Below the pieces are notes generated by a model that was given only the letters and a program-made list of their open reading frames with translations, was not told the DNA's origin and did no database searches. Both the position numbers and the translations under genes were made by a program. A stretch of 64,000 nt of DNA from Tabrizicola sp. Lineage in GTDB: Bacteria > Pseudomonadota > Alphaproteobacteria > Rhodobacterales > Rhodobacteraceae. The stretch is taken from assembly GCF_022842145.1 (NCBI RefSeq), contig NZ_JALHQD010000002.1, forward strand, positions 496,001 through 560,000, read 5' to 3'. Below are positions 47,521 through 56,346 of this stretch, piece after piece (the first letter of the stretch is position 1; each line of letters opens with the position of its first letter).

Positions 47521-49893
47521 ATGCTCGATCTGGCGGGGTGCTGGACGCTTTCGGATGAAAGCGGCGCCCATGTCGTGCCGTTCGACCTGCCCGGGGATGG
47601 CGTCTCGGCACTGGCGAAGGCGGGGGTGATCCCGGACCCGTATTGGGGCCGGAACGAGTATGAGTGCCGCTGGGTTTCCGAGCGGGACTGGGTGGCGCGG
47701 CGGGTTTTTGGCCATGACGGATCGGCGGCGGAGCTCGTGGTCGAAGGGCTGGACACCGTGGCCGAGGTGCGGCTGAACGGGGTTCTGGTGCTGTCGGCGG
47801 CCAACGTGCACCGGCGCTGGCGGGTGGACGTGTCTGCGGCGCTGAAGGCGGGCGAGAATGCGGTGGAGATCCACTTCCGCTCGCCGGTCCGCGAGGCATT
47901 GGCGCGGGCGGCGCGGATGCCGTTTCCGATCCCCTATCAGCAGGTGAACGGGGCGATTGCCTTCAACAACATGCTGCGAAAACAGCAGTGCGATTTCGGC
48001 TGGGACTGGAATATTGCTCTGGGCATCTTCGGGGTCTCGGGTGCGGTGCGGCTGGAAAACATCGGGCCGCGGATCGGCGATGTGCTGGTGGAGCAGGTAC
48101 ATTCGTCCGGTCAGGTCGAGGTACGTTTGCGGGTTCACGCGGCGTCTGAGGATGTGACGGCAAGTCTTTGCGGTGTCACGCAAACTGCTTCGGTCGCGGG
48201 TGGCGTGGCCGAAGTGGTGATGGTCATCCGCGACCCTGTGTTGTGGTGGCCTGCGGGTCAGGGCGCGCAGGTGCTGCATGATCTGGTGCTCACCGGCGGC
48301 GGGGCTCGCGCCGTGAAGCGGATCGGGCTGCGAGACATGAAGCTGGTGTCCGAGCCGGACGCGGCGGGGCGGTCGTTTGGCGTGCAGGTCAACGGCCGGG
48401 CGGTCTTTGCCAAGGGCGCGAACTGGATCCCTGCGGATGCGCTGTTCGGGCGGATCACGGTCGAAAGCGTTCGGGGGCTTTTGCAGTCCGCCGTGGACGC
48501 CAACATGAACATGATCCGCATCTGGGGCGGCGGGCGGTACGAGCCGGACTGGTTCTACGACCTGTGCGACGAGTTGGGGCTGATGGTCTGGCAGGACTTC
48601 ATGTTCGCCTGCCACCTTTACCCCTCGACGCCGGAGTTTCTGGCCGAGGTGGATGCCGAGGTCCGGGATGTCGTGGCAAGGATCAGCCACCACGCCTGCA
48701 TCGCGCTGTGGTGCGGCGACAACGAGTTGATCGGGGCGCTGACCTGGTTTCCGGAATCGCGGGCCGACCGGGACCGCTATCTGGTGAACTATGACCGGCT
48801 GAACCGGACGGTCGAGGCGGCGCTGCTGGACGTCCTGCCGCGGGCGAACTGGTGGCCTTCGTCGCCGTCGCCGGGGCCGATGGCGTTCGGGGATGCGTGG
48901 CATGATGACTCGTCGGGCGACATGCACTTCTGGTCGGTCTGGCACGAGGGCAAGGATTTCGATCACTATCGCGACGTAAGCCCCCGTTTCTGTTCCGAGT
49001 TCGGTTTCCAGTCCTATCCTTCGCTGACCGCCATCGCGCGCTTTGCCGACCCCCAGGACTGGAACATCGCCGCGCCGGTGATGGAGAGCCACCAGAAGAA
49101 TCCCGGCGGGAACGCGCGGATTGCCGAGACGATGTTCCGATACTTCCGCTTCCCGGTGGACTTCCCGAATTTCGTCTATGTCAGTCAGATCCAGCAGGGG
49201 CTGGCGATCAAGACGGCGGTGACGCATTGGCGGAGCTTGAAGCCGCACTGTCAGGGGACGCTCTACTGGCAACTGAACGACACCTGGCCCGTGTGCAGCT
49301 GGGCAAGTCTGGACCACGGCGGGAACTGGAAGCTCTTGCATCACATGGCCGCGCGGTTCTATGCGCCGGTGATGGTGACAGCGGTGCCGAAGGACGGCGG
49401 GATCGAGCTGCGGGCGGTGAATGACCGGCCCGAGGTGGTAACGATCACGGTTGTGGCCAATGCTGCGGCGATGGATGGATCAACGCGAAAGCTGGCAGAA
49501 GCAACGGTAACGGTGTCCCCGGATGCCGCTGTGCCGGTGCTGACCATTCCCTCGGATGCGCTGCGCGCCGACGAGGTTCTGGCCTTCATCTGGAGCGGCG
49601 ACGCGCAGGGCGGGGACGTCCACGCGCCGAAGCCGTGGAAGGCTTACGACCTGCTGCCTTCGGGGCTCACGGCGGACATCAAGCGCGAAGGTGACATGTG
49701 GAAATTTACGTTGCAAGTCAACGTACTCGCCCCGTTTGTTGCGGTGGAGTCTGAAGTTCCGGGCCGCTTTTCGGCCAATGCAGTCACCATGTTCCCGGGG
49801 TATCCGGCCACGATCACCTTCACCCCCGAGGACCCCTCGGTGGTGCCGACCTTCACCCTGAGAGATCTCCATTCCGCCACCTACGGCGGCTGA
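47521..49893 (+). CDS. Glycoside hydrolase family 2, beta-mannosidase-like
   Basis: 790 residues. The N-terminal galactose-binding-like domain includes GWDWNIALGIFGVSGAVRLE, a block typical of beta-mannosidases. The catalytic barrel has the acid/base Glu in IALWCGDNELIGALTW and the nucleophile Glu in SEFGFQSYPSLTAI, with WQDFMFACHLYPSTPEFL between. No signal peptide is seen, so it acts in the cytoplasm on sugars imported by the adjacent transporter. The fit is to GH2 beta-mannosidase rather than beta-galactosidase. The true substrate could be manno-oligosaccharides or a mannosylated glycoside. Confidence 0.88.
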   Translation: MLDLAGCWTLSDESGAHVVPFDLPGDGVSALAKAGVIPDPYWGRNEYECRWVSERDWVARRVFGHDGSAAELVVEGLDTVAEVRLNGVLVLSAANVHRRWRVDVSAALKAGENAVEIHFRSPVREALARAARMPFPIPYQQVNGAIAFNNMLRKQQCDFGWDWNIALGIFGVSGAVRLENIGPRIGDVLVEQVHSSGQVEVRLRVHAASEDVTASLCGVTQTASVAGGVAEVVMVIRDPVLWWPAGQGAQVLHDLVLTGGGARAVKRIGLRDMKLVSEPDAAGRSFGVQVNGRAVFAKGANWIPADALFGRITVESVRGLLQSAVDANMNMIRIWGGGRYEPDWFYDLCDELGLMVWQDFMFACHLYPSTPEFLAEVDAEVRDVVARISHHACIALWCGDNELIGALTWFPESRADRDRYLVNYDRLNRTVEAALLDVLPRANWWPSSPSPGPMAFGDAWHDDSSGDMHFWSVWHEGKDFDHYRDVSPRFCSEFGFQSYPSLTAIARFADPQDWNIAAPVMESHQKNPGGNARIAETMFRYFRFPVDFPNFVYVSQIQQGLAIKTAVTHWRSLKPHCQGTLYWQLNDTWPVCSWASLDHGGNWKLLHHMAARFYAPVMVTAVPKDGGIELRAVNDRPEVVTITVVANAAAMDGSTRKLAEATVTVSPDAAVPVLTIPSDALRADEVLAFIWSGDAQGGDVHAPKPWKAYDLLPSGLTADIKREGDMWKFTLQVNVLAPFVAVESEVPGRFSANAVTMFPGYPATITFTPEDPSVVPTFTLRDLHSATYGG

Positions 49894-49908
49894 CGAAAGG
49901 CAACCCTG

Positions 49909-50658
49909 ATGTTCAGCTATCAACTCTACTCATCCCGCAACTTCCCGCCGATGTCGAAGACCTTCGAAATGGTGTCGCAGGCGGGCTATACCGCCGTGGA
50001 AGGCTATGGCGCGCTTTATGCCGACGATGCGGCGGTTGAGGCGACGAAGGCCGGTTTGGCGGCCACCGGGCTGTCGATGCCCACGGGGCACTTCGGGCTG
50101 GCACAGCTGGAGACCGACGTCGAGAAGGTGCTGGGCATCGCCCGTGCGCTGAAGATGGAGCGGCTGTATTGCCCCTTTGTGATGCCGGACGATCGGCCGA
50201 CCGATGCGGCGGGGTGGAAGGCATTCGGGGAACGTCTGCAGAAGGCGGGCGCGCCCTACAAGGCGGCGGGATACGGCTTCGGCTGGCACAACCACGACTT
50301 CGAGTTCAAGGCGCTGGCCGACGGGTCGATGCCGCAGGACCGCATCTTCGAGGGCGGGCCGGGGCTGGAGTGGGAGATGGACGTGGCCTGGGTGATCCGG
50401 GGCGGCGCGGACCCGCTGGCCTGGATCGAGAAGTACAAGGACCGGATCACCGCGGCACACGTCAAGGACATCGCGCCTGCGGGCGAGTACAGCGACGAGG
50501 ACGGCTGGTCGGACGTGGGCCACGGCACCGTTGACTGGGCGTCGATCATGGCCGCGCTGCGCAAGATCGGGGTCAAGCACTTCGTCATGGAACACGACAA
50601 TCCGAAGGACGATGCGCGGTTCGCTACCCGCTCGATCGCTTCGGCCAAAGCCTTCTGA
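49909..50658 (+). CDS. Sugar phosphate isomerase/epimerase family protein (second copy)
   Basis: 249 residues, TIM barrel of the xylose-isomerase-like class. Metal-ligand strands are GFGWHNHDFEFKAL (His, Glu), LEWEMDVAWVIRGG (Asp), ITAAHVKDIAPAG (His, Asp) and KHFVMEHDNPKDD (Glu). It is shorter than and only distantly similar to the copy at 40859-41914. It lies between the beta-mannosidase and a Gfo/Idh/MocA gene in the same operon. Confidence 0.88.
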   Translation: MFSYQLYSSRNFPPMSKTFEMVSQAGYTAVEGYGALYADDAAVEATKAGLAATGLSMPTGHFGLAQLETDVEKVLGIARALKMERLYCPFVMPDDRPTDAAGWKAFGERLQKAGAPYKAAGYGFGWHNHDFEFKALADGSMPQDRIFEGGPGLEWEMDVAWVIRGGADPLAWIEKYKDRITAAHVKDIAPAGEYSDEDGWSDVGHGTVDWASIMAALRKIGVKHFVMEHDNPKDDARFATRSIASAKAF

Positions 50659-50669
50659 GGAAAGAGAAA

Positions 50670-51803
50670 ATGGCAAATCTTGGTATCGGGATCATCGGGG
50701 CGGGCAATATCTCCAGCGCCTATCTGCGGCTGGCGCCCCTGTTCAAGGGGCTGGAGGTCCGGGCCGTCGCCGACGTGAACATGGAGGCCGCGACGCTGCG
50801 GGCCGAAGAGTTCAACGTGAAGGCGCAGTCGGTCGATGACCTTCTGGCCAACAAGGACGTGGATGTGGTGATCAACCTCACCATCCCGGACGCGCATTAC
50901 GCGGTGACGAAGCGCATCCTGGAGGCGGGCAAGCACGCCTATTCCGAAAAGCCGCTGGTCCTGACGCTGGAGCAGGGCAAGACCCTGCGCGATCTGGCGG
51001 CCTCGAAGGGGCTGGCCGTGGGCTGTGCGCCGGACACGTTCCTCGGCGGCGCGCATCAGCAGGCGCGGGCGATCCTGGACGAGGGGCGTGTGGGGACGGT
51101 CACCTCGGCTGTCGCCTGCGTACAGAACCACGGGCCGGAAGGCTGGCACCCGAGCCCGGAGTTCTTCTTCCTGCCGGGGGCGGGGCCGATGCTGGACCTG
51201 GGGCCTTACTACATCGCCAACCTGATCAACTTCCTGGGTCCGGTTCGCCGGGTGGGGGCGATCACCTCGTCGCAGACGCCGACCCGGACCATCGGGTCGG
51301 GCGCGCGGGCGGGGCAGGAGATCCCGGTCAAGACGCCGACGAACATCCATGCGCTTCTGGAGTTCCACAACGGCACGGTGGTGAACCTGACGACCTCGTG
51401 GGACGTCTGGCACCACAAGCGCAACCACTTCGAGCTTTATGGCACGGAGGGCACGCTGTACGTCCCCGATCCGAACTTCTTCGGCGGGACCGTGGAAGTC
51501 GCGGACAAGGCCGGCGCGCTGACCGAGGTGGCACCCTGGGACCACCCGTTCGGCATCCCGAACCAGGAGCACCCGAAGCACGGTGCACTGGCGAACTACC
51601 GGACGGCGGGGCTGGCCGACATGGTCGCGGCGCTGCAGGGTGGGCGTGATGCGCGTTGTTCCCTCGAACGCACGCTGCACGGGGTGGACGTGATGACCGC
51701 CTGCCTGACCTCGGGCGAGACGGGAGGCTTCGTGACGCTGACGACCACCTGCACGCGGCCTGCCGCGCTGTCGCCGGATGAGGCGCGGGCGCTCTTGGTC
51801 TAA
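50670..51803 (+). CDS. Gfo/Idh/MocA-family sugar oxidoreductase (second copy)
   Basis: 377 residues. Rossmann motif GIGIIGAGNISSAYLRLAP, then VINLTIPDAHYAVTKRIL and the EKP motif AYSEKPLVLTLEQGK. The substrate domain includes FFFLPGAGPMLDLGPYYIANL, where Asp and Tyr stand near the usual catalytic His position (the DxGxH motif reads DLGPYY). It ends the first part of the operon; a hairpin pair lies after its stop. With the epimerase upstream it may oxidise and rearrange glycosides via keto-sugar intermediates. Confidence 0.87.
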   Translation: MANLGIGIIGAGNISSAYLRLAPLFKGLEVRAVADVNMEAATLRAEEFNVKAQSVDDLLANKDVDVVINLTIPDAHYAVTKRILEAGKHAYSEKPLVLTLEQGKTLRDLAASKGLAVGCAPDTFLGGAHQQARAILDEGRVGTVTSAVACVQNHGPEGWHPSPEFFFLPGAGPMLDLGPYYIANLINFLGPVRRVGAITSSQTPTRTIGSGARAGQEIPVKTPTNIHALLEFHNGTVVNLTTSWDVWHHKRNHFELYGTEGTLYVPDPNFFGGTVEVADKAGALTEVAPWDHPFGIPNQEHPKHGALANYRTAGLADMVAALQGGRDARCSLERTLHGVDVMTACLTSGETGGFVTLTTTCTRPAALSPDEARALLV

Positions 51804-51805
51804 GG

Positions 51806-51878
51806 GTTGGCCGAGACCTGGCACCTCCCTGTCAGGTCGGCCGCAACGGGCGGAGGGATTGAGGGGTCCTTCCGCCCG
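51806..51878 (+). repeat. Two hairpins between oxidoreductase and GH43 genes
   Basis: First GGCCGA...TCGGCC (51810-51842, with CCTG/CAGG inside), then CGGGCGGA/TCCGCCCG (51847-51854 and 51871-51878). There is no T-tract. They could lower read-through into the GH43 gene or protect upstream mRNA. Confidence 0.55.
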
Positions 51879-51898
51879 TATTCATGAAGAGGTTGATG

Positions 51899-53473
51899 AT
51901 GCTGGAAAATCCCGTGATCCGCGGCTTCAATGCCGACCCGTCCTTCTGCCGCGTGGGCGAGGATTACTATGTCGCGACCTCGACCTTCGAGTGGTATCCG
52001 GGGGTGCAGATCCACCATTCCCGCGACCTGGTGAACTGGCGGCTGGTGTCACGACCGTTGCGGCGGCAAAGCCAGCTGGACATGCGGGGGAACCCGGACA
52101 GCTGCGGGATCTGGGCGCCATGTCTGTCCCATGCGGACGGGCGGTTCTGGCTGGTCTACACCGACGTCAAGCGGTTGGACGGGGCGTTCAAGGACGCGCA
52201 CAATTACATTGTCACCTGTGCGACGGTGGACGGGGACTGGTCGGACCCGAAATATGTGACCTCATCGGGGTTCGATCCGTCGTTGTTCCATGATGTGGAC
52301 GGGCGGAAGTGGTTCGTCAACATGCGCTGGAACCATCGGGAAAAGGGCACGGGGCTGAACCCGGCGCATGACCGTTTCGACGGGATCGAGTTGCAGGAGT
52401 GGCACCCGGAGGAGGGGCTGCTGGGCGAGGTCACGACGATCTATGTCGGGACGGACCTTGGTCTGACCGAAGCGCCGCATCTCTTCTGGCACGGCGGGTA
52501 TTACTACCTGACCACGGCGGAAGGGGGCACGGGCTATGACCATGCGGTGACCTTGGCGCGGGCGAAGGACATCCGCGGGCCGTATGAGACCCATCCCGCC
52601 AAGCATGTGATCACCGCTCGGTTCAATCCGGAGAACCCGATCCAGCGGATGGGACATGGGCAGTACGTCGAGGGGCATGACGGGCGGTTCTGGCATTCCT
52701 TCCTGTGCGGGCGGCCGCAGCAGGGGCCCAAGGGTCTGTTCTGCGCCACGGGGCGTGAGACGGGCCTGGCTGAGGTTGTCTGGCGGGACGGCTGGCTGTG
52801 GCTGAAGGACGGGGGAATGTTGCCCCCGACGACGGTCGATCTGCCGGCGGAGCGGGTGGTGCCGGGGGCGGTGGAGTATGACTTCTCTGGTCCTGCGCTG
52901 CCGGGTGATTTCCAGTGGCTGCGGACGCCGGTACCAGAGCGGATATTCCAGATGACCGGGAGCGCGCTGCGGCTGATCGGACGGGAGAGTTTGGGGTCGT
53001 GGTTCGAGCAGTCGCTGGTCGCGCGGCGGCAGGATGAGCCGTCCTATGAAGCGGAGTGCGACGTGGTCGCCGACCCGCCCAACTGGCAGCGGGCGGCGGG
53101 GCTGATCACCTATTACAACCGGCACAAGTTCCATGCGGCGCTGGTGACGCGGGAGGCCGGGGAGCGGGTGGTGACGCTGGTCTCGTGCGAAGGCGACTGG
53201 CCGGGCGAGGCGCTGACTTTCCACGGGCGGTTTCCGGTGGCGGAGGGGAAGGTGACCTTGGCCGTGACGGTGGACCGGGCGGTGCAGCGGTTCAGGGTGA
53301 ACGGGGTTGCGGTCGGGCCGGAACTGGATGCCTCGGTGGTGTCGGACGAAGGCGGGCGGGGCGAGCATGCCAGCTTTACCGGGTCCTTCGTCGGCGTCGT
53401 CGCGCATGACCTGACGGGGCAGGGCTGGACAGCGGATGTGACGCGGTTCCGCTATGCGCCGAAAGCGGGTTGA
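51899..53473 (+). CDS. Glycoside hydrolase family 43 protein
   Basis: 524 residues from ATG 51899, which has AAGAGG six bases upstream; in-frame ATGs at 51884 and 51896 lack such spacing. The five-bladed propeller domain (about 1-310) starts NPVIRGFNADPSFCRVGEDY with the catalytic Asp, continues with SSGFDPSLFHDVDGRKWFVN, and has the catalytic Glu in LTEAPHLFWHGGYYYL. A C-terminal beta-sandwich (about 330-520, DUF1349-like) follows. This is the beta-xylosidase/arabinofuranosidase type. No signal peptide is present. It is the last gene of the sugar operon. Confidence 0.9.
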   Translation: MLENPVIRGFNADPSFCRVGEDYYVATSTFEWYPGVQIHHSRDLVNWRLVSRPLRRQSQLDMRGNPDSCGIWAPCLSHADGRFWLVYTDVKRLDGAFKDAHNYIVTCATVDGDWSDPKYVTSSGFDPSLFHDVDGRKWFVNMRWNHREKGTGLNPAHDRFDGIELQEWHPEEGLLGEVTTIYVGTDLGLTEAPHLFWHGGYYYLTTAEGGTGYDHAVTLARAKDIRGPYETHPAKHVITARFNPENPIQRMGHGQYVEGHDGRFWHSFLCGRPQQGPKGLFCATGRETGLAEVVWRDGWLWLKDGGMLPPTTVDLPAERVVPGAVEYDFSGPALPGDFQWLRTPVPERIFQMTGSALRLIGRESLGSWFEQSLVARRQDEPSYEAECDVVADPPNWQRAAGLITYYNRHKFHAALVTREAGERVVTLVSCEGDWPGEALTFHGRFPVAEGKVTLAVTVDRAVQRFRVNGVAVGPELDASVVSDEGGRGEHASFTGSFVGVVAHDLTGQGWTADVTRFRYAPKAG

Positions 53474-53476
53474 GGA

Positions 53477-53485
53477 TTTGATCAA
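53477..53485. promoter_or_regulatory. GntR-type half operator before the GntR gene
   Basis: TTTGATCAA, 55 bases before the GntR gene start, matches the core of the operator palindrome at 54366-54379. Autoregulation is inferred from the shared motif only. Confidence 0.45.
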
Positions 53486-53539
53486 CTCTTGATTGCCGGG
53501 AAGATGGCGTCATAAAGAGGGCAGCCGAAGGGAGGCCCG

Positions 53540-54196
53540 ATGGACGCCGACAGCCGCAAGATCCCCAGCCACGAGATCACCTATACGCGGTTGCGCGACA
53601 TGATCCTGTTTGGACATCTGGCGCCGGGGGCTCCGGTGACGATCCAGGGGCTGATCACCGATCTGGGGGCCGGGATGACCCCGGTCCGCGAGGCGATCCG
53701 GCGGCTGACCGCCGAGGGTGCGCTTCTGCCGCAGGGCAACCGGCGGGTGGCGGTGCCGGAACTCTCGGCAGAGATGCTGGAGCAGGTGGCCTTCGCGCGG
53801 CTGGCGATCGAGCCGAAGCTGGCTGAACTCGCGGCACCAAAGCTGACGGCCGCGCAGATCGACCGGCTGGATGCAATCGACGGGGCGGTGAACCGGGCCA
53901 TCGCGGCGGGGAAACTGCCGGATTATCTGGCGGCGAACCATGCGTTCCACTTCGCGCTTTACGAAGCGGCCGAGGCACCTGTCTTGCTGGACCTTGCGCG
54001 GTCGCTGTGGCTGCGGGCGGGACCGTCCTTGCGGGCAGTGATCGACCGCTATGGCCGCGACGTGGCGCCCGATCTGCACCGCGAGGCGCTGGCCGCGATG
54101 CGGGCAGGCGATGCGAAGGGTCTTGCGCGGGCCATCGAGCAGGACATCCAGCAGGGTGTGGACCACATCCGGCAGGCGCTGGCCGAGGGTCACTGA
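53540..54196 (+). CDS. GntR-family regulator, FCD (FadR) subfamily
   Basis: 218 residues. The winged helix-turn-helix is LRDMILFGHLAPGAPVTIQG through GAGMTPVREAIRRLTAEGAL. The C-terminal all-helical FCD domain has the metal-ligand pattern NHAFHFALYEAA and DLHREALAAMRAGD. It faces the omega-aminotransferase gene on the same strand, and matching TTTGATCAAA palindromes lie before both genes, so it probably controls the aminotransferase in response to a carboxylic acid or amine. Confidence 0.92.
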   Translation: MDADSRKIPSHEITYTRLRDMILFGHLAPGAPVTIQGLITDLGAGMTPVREAIRRLTAEGALLPQGNRRVAVPELSAEMLEQVAFARLAIEPKLAELAAPKLTAAQIDRLDAIDGAVNRAIAAGKLPDYLAANHAFHFALYEAAEAPVLLDLARSLWLRAGPSLRAVIDRYGRDVAPDLHREALAAMRAGDAKGLARAIEQDIQQGVDHIRQALAEGH

Positions 54197-54352
54197 CGTC
54201 ATCAGATGGAGCGCCTTGCGGCGCGAGGCTTTTGACTCGCCGCTTTGCGTGAAGGACGCAAAGCGGCTCGGCCGCGACATGGTTTGCCTGCACCAGTGGC
54301 GGAAACCCTGTCGCCTCCGGCGGGGATATTTGGGCAAAAGTGAAAGGGTTTT
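54197..54352. repeat. Composite intergenic repeat (copy 2)
   Basis: Contains GCGCGAGGC, the strong hairpin GCCGCTTTGCGT/ACGCAAAGCGGC (54239-54250 and 54256-54267, loop GAAGG) and the tail CTCCGGCGGGGATATTTG followed by GTGAAAGGGTT. The order matches the element at 35395-35530, although the hairpin sequences differ in a compensatory way. Confidence 0.7.
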
Positions 54353-54365
54353 CGGCAGGTTCAGG

Positions 54366-54406
54366 AATTTGATCAAATTTCTTGAACGGCGGCGCGTTTG
54401 ATCATA
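54366..54406. promoter_or_regulatory. Two GntR-type operators before the aminotransferase gene
   Basis: AATTTGATCAAATT (54366-54379, perfect 14-base palindrome) and TTTGATCATA (54397-54406). Their GATC centres are 29 bases apart, close to three helical turns, and the second is about 50 bases before ATG 54459. The core is shared with 53477-53485. Confidence 0.65.
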
Positions 54407-54458
54407 TCCTTGGGACAAGACGGGGCATTCGGCCCTGCTGATTCCGCGAGGTCACCCC

Positions 54459-55853
54459 ATGAACATGATCACCAACCACATGCCGACGGCAGAGTTGCAG
54501 CGCCTGGACGCGGCGCATCACTTCCACCCCTTCACCGACAAGGCTGGGCTGGCTGCCAAGGGGGCCCGGGTCATCACGCGGGGCGAAGGGGTCTGGCTGA
54601 CCGACAGCGAGGGCAACCGGATCATCGACGGGATGGCGGGCCTGTGGTGCGTGAACATCGGCTACGGGCGCAAGGAACTGGCCCAGGTCGCGGCGCGGCA
54701 GATGGAGGAGTTGGCCTATTACAACACCTTCTTCCAGACGACCCATGTGCCGGCAATTGCCCTTGCGGCGGAGATCGCGAAGCTGGCTCCCGGTGATTTG
54801 AACCACGTCTTCTTTGCCGGGTCGGGGTCGGAGGCGAACGATACCAACATCCGCCTCGTGCGCCGGTACTGGGACGTGAAGGGGATGCCGTGGCGCCGGA
54901 CGATCATCGGGCGCTGGAACGGGTATCACGGGTCCACGATGGGCGGCGGCTCGTTGGGTGGCATGAAGCCGATCCACGCGCATGGCGGCAAGATCGACGG
55001 GATCGAGCATATCGATCAGCCCTACTGGTGGGGCGAGGGCGGGGACATGTCGGAGGATGACTTCGGCCTGGCCCGCGCGCGGCAACTGGAGGAGAAGATC
55101 CTGCAGGTCGGGCCGGACAATGTGGCGGCCTTCATCGGCGAGCCGGTGCAGGGCGCAGGTGGGGTGATCATTCCTCCGCGCACCTACTGGCCGGAGATCC
55201 AGCGGATCTGCGACAAGTACGGCATCCTGCTGATCGCGGATGAGGTGATCACCGGGTTCGGGCGGACCGGCAACTGGTTCGGGTCGGAAACCTTCGGGAT
55301 CAAGCCGCATATCATGACCATCGCCAAGGGTCTGTCGTCGGGCTACCAGCCGATTGGCGGCAGCATCGTCTGTGACGATGTGGCCGAGGTTGTCGGTGGC
55401 GGGGGCGAGTTCTTCCACGGCTACACCTATTCGGGTCATCCTGTCGCCGCAGCGGTGGCGCTGGAGAACCTGCGGATCATGCAGGATGAGGGTATCGTCG
55501 ACCATGTCCGGGACGTGGCCCACCCCTATCTGAAGGAGCGTTGGGACGCGCTGGTGGATCATCCGATGGTCGGCGAGGCCAAGCTGGTGGGTCTTATGGG
55601 GTCCATCGCCCTGACCCCGAACAAAGCCAAGCGGGCCAAGTTTGCCAGCGAGGCCGGGACGGTCGGGTTCAAGATGCGGGAGCGTTGCTTTGCCAACAAC
55701 CTGATCATGCGGCACGTCGGGGACCGGATGATCATCGCGCCGCCGCTGGTGATCACCACGGATGAGATCGACGTGCTGATCAGCCGTGCGAAGACGTCGC
55801 TGGATGAGGCCTACAAGGTCGTCAAGGACGAAGGGTTGTGGGTCGAAGCCTGA
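54459..55853 (+). CDS. Omega-aminotransferase (class III, SpuC-like)
   Basis: 464 residues. Class III PLP aminotransferase blocks: HHFHPFTDKAGLAAKG, DGMAGLWCVNIGYGRKELA, VFFAGSGSEANDTNIRL, WNGYHGSTMGGGSLGG, LLIADEVITGFGRTGNWFG and the PLP lysine in HIMTIAKGLSSGYQPIGG. The pattern resembles putrescine- or beta-alanine-pyruvate aminotransferases (SpuC/taurine type). The amino donor is unproven; an amine such as putrescine would agree with the polyamine-type binding protein elsewhere in the window, but that link is speculative. Control by the adjacent GntR protein is likely. Confidence 0.88.
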   Translation: MNMITNHMPTAELQRLDAAHHFHPFTDKAGLAAKGARVITRGEGVWLTDSEGNRIIDGMAGLWCVNIGYGRKELAQVAARQMEELAYYNTFFQTTHVPAIALAAEIAKLAPGDLNHVFFAGSGSEANDTNIRLVRRYWDVKGMPWRRTIIGRWNGYHGSTMGGGSLGGMKPIHAHGGKIDGIEHIDQPYWWGEGGDMSEDDFGLARARQLEEKILQVGPDNVAAFIGEPVQGAGGVIIPPRTYWPEIQRICDKYGILLIADEVITGFGRTGNWFGSETFGIKPHIMTIAKGLSSGYQPIGGSIVCDDVAEVVGGGGEFFHGYTYSGHPVAAAVALENLRIMQDEGIVDHVRDVAHPYLKERWDALVDHPMVGEAKLVGLMGSIALTPNKAKRAKFASEAGTVGFKMRERCFANNLIMRHVGDRMIIAPPLVITTDEIDVLISRAKTSLDEAYKVVKDEGLWVEA

Positions 55854-56310
55854 CCTTGTCCACGGTGGGCGGTCCTGTCTGGCCCTGACAAATCAATGTC
55901 TTGGGCGTGGGCGTTCAGGAACTGTCAAGAATTGGTCGGCGCGTCGGAGTAGGTCCGGCGCGCCGTTTCGTTTGGGTCATCAGCCACTCCGCCGCGGCCA
56001 GATTGAAGACCCGTGCGCTGGTGATCATCATCGCGCGGGGGTGGCGGTGACGCCCTTGGTCTTCGCCGGGAGGATGGCAGGTTTGGAGCCGGGGTTGCGG
56101 GACTGACCGGCAATCCCGGTGTGGCTGATCGCGCACCGGGAAGTGCAGACCAGCCGTCGCATCCGGGTGGTGTTCGGTTTTCTGGCCGAGGCGCTGGGCT
56201 GCGGCCAAGTCCTTGAAATTTTTGTCGAAGCGGCCGGTATCGGTCCGACTGTCCGTTCCTTGCCGGGGAAGGGCGGGAAATCTCCTGCTGTATATTGCAA
56301 ACCTTACAAG
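55854..56310. other. Intergenic stretch before the RND operon, no gene seen
   Basis: About 460 bases. A minus-strand frame (complement 55915-56031) would encode 38 residues but has no ribosome-binding site. No RNA gene was recognised. The last 60 bases become AT-rich and contain the operon promoter (see the operator entry). Confidence 0.4.
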
Positions 56311-56326
56311 CTTTATATATGTAAAG
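56295..56326 (+). promoter_or_regulatory. Promoter/operator of the sulfide-type RND operon
   Basis: An AT-rich island holds TTGCAA (56295-56300), 17 bases, and TATGTA (56318-56323) as a possible promoter. Overlapping the -10 region is the near-palindrome CTTTATATATGTAAAG (56311-56326), 20 bases before ATG 56347. BigR-type regulators bind AT-rich palindromes over the -10 region, so this is the likely site for the ArsR-family sensor encoded at the end of the operon. Confidence 0.55.
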
Positions 56327-56346
56327 GCCAACCAGGAGACCGTTGC

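Noticed and set aside
45541-49344. Minus-strand open frame of over 1200 codons opposite the ABC and GH2 genes
   Set aside because: Antisense shadow; plus-strand genes are unmistakable ABC transporter and glycosidase genes.
55915-56031. Small minus-strand frame (38 codons) that could be a gene remnant
   Set aside because: No ribosome-binding site, no recognisable family and no inverted ends of an insertion sequence.
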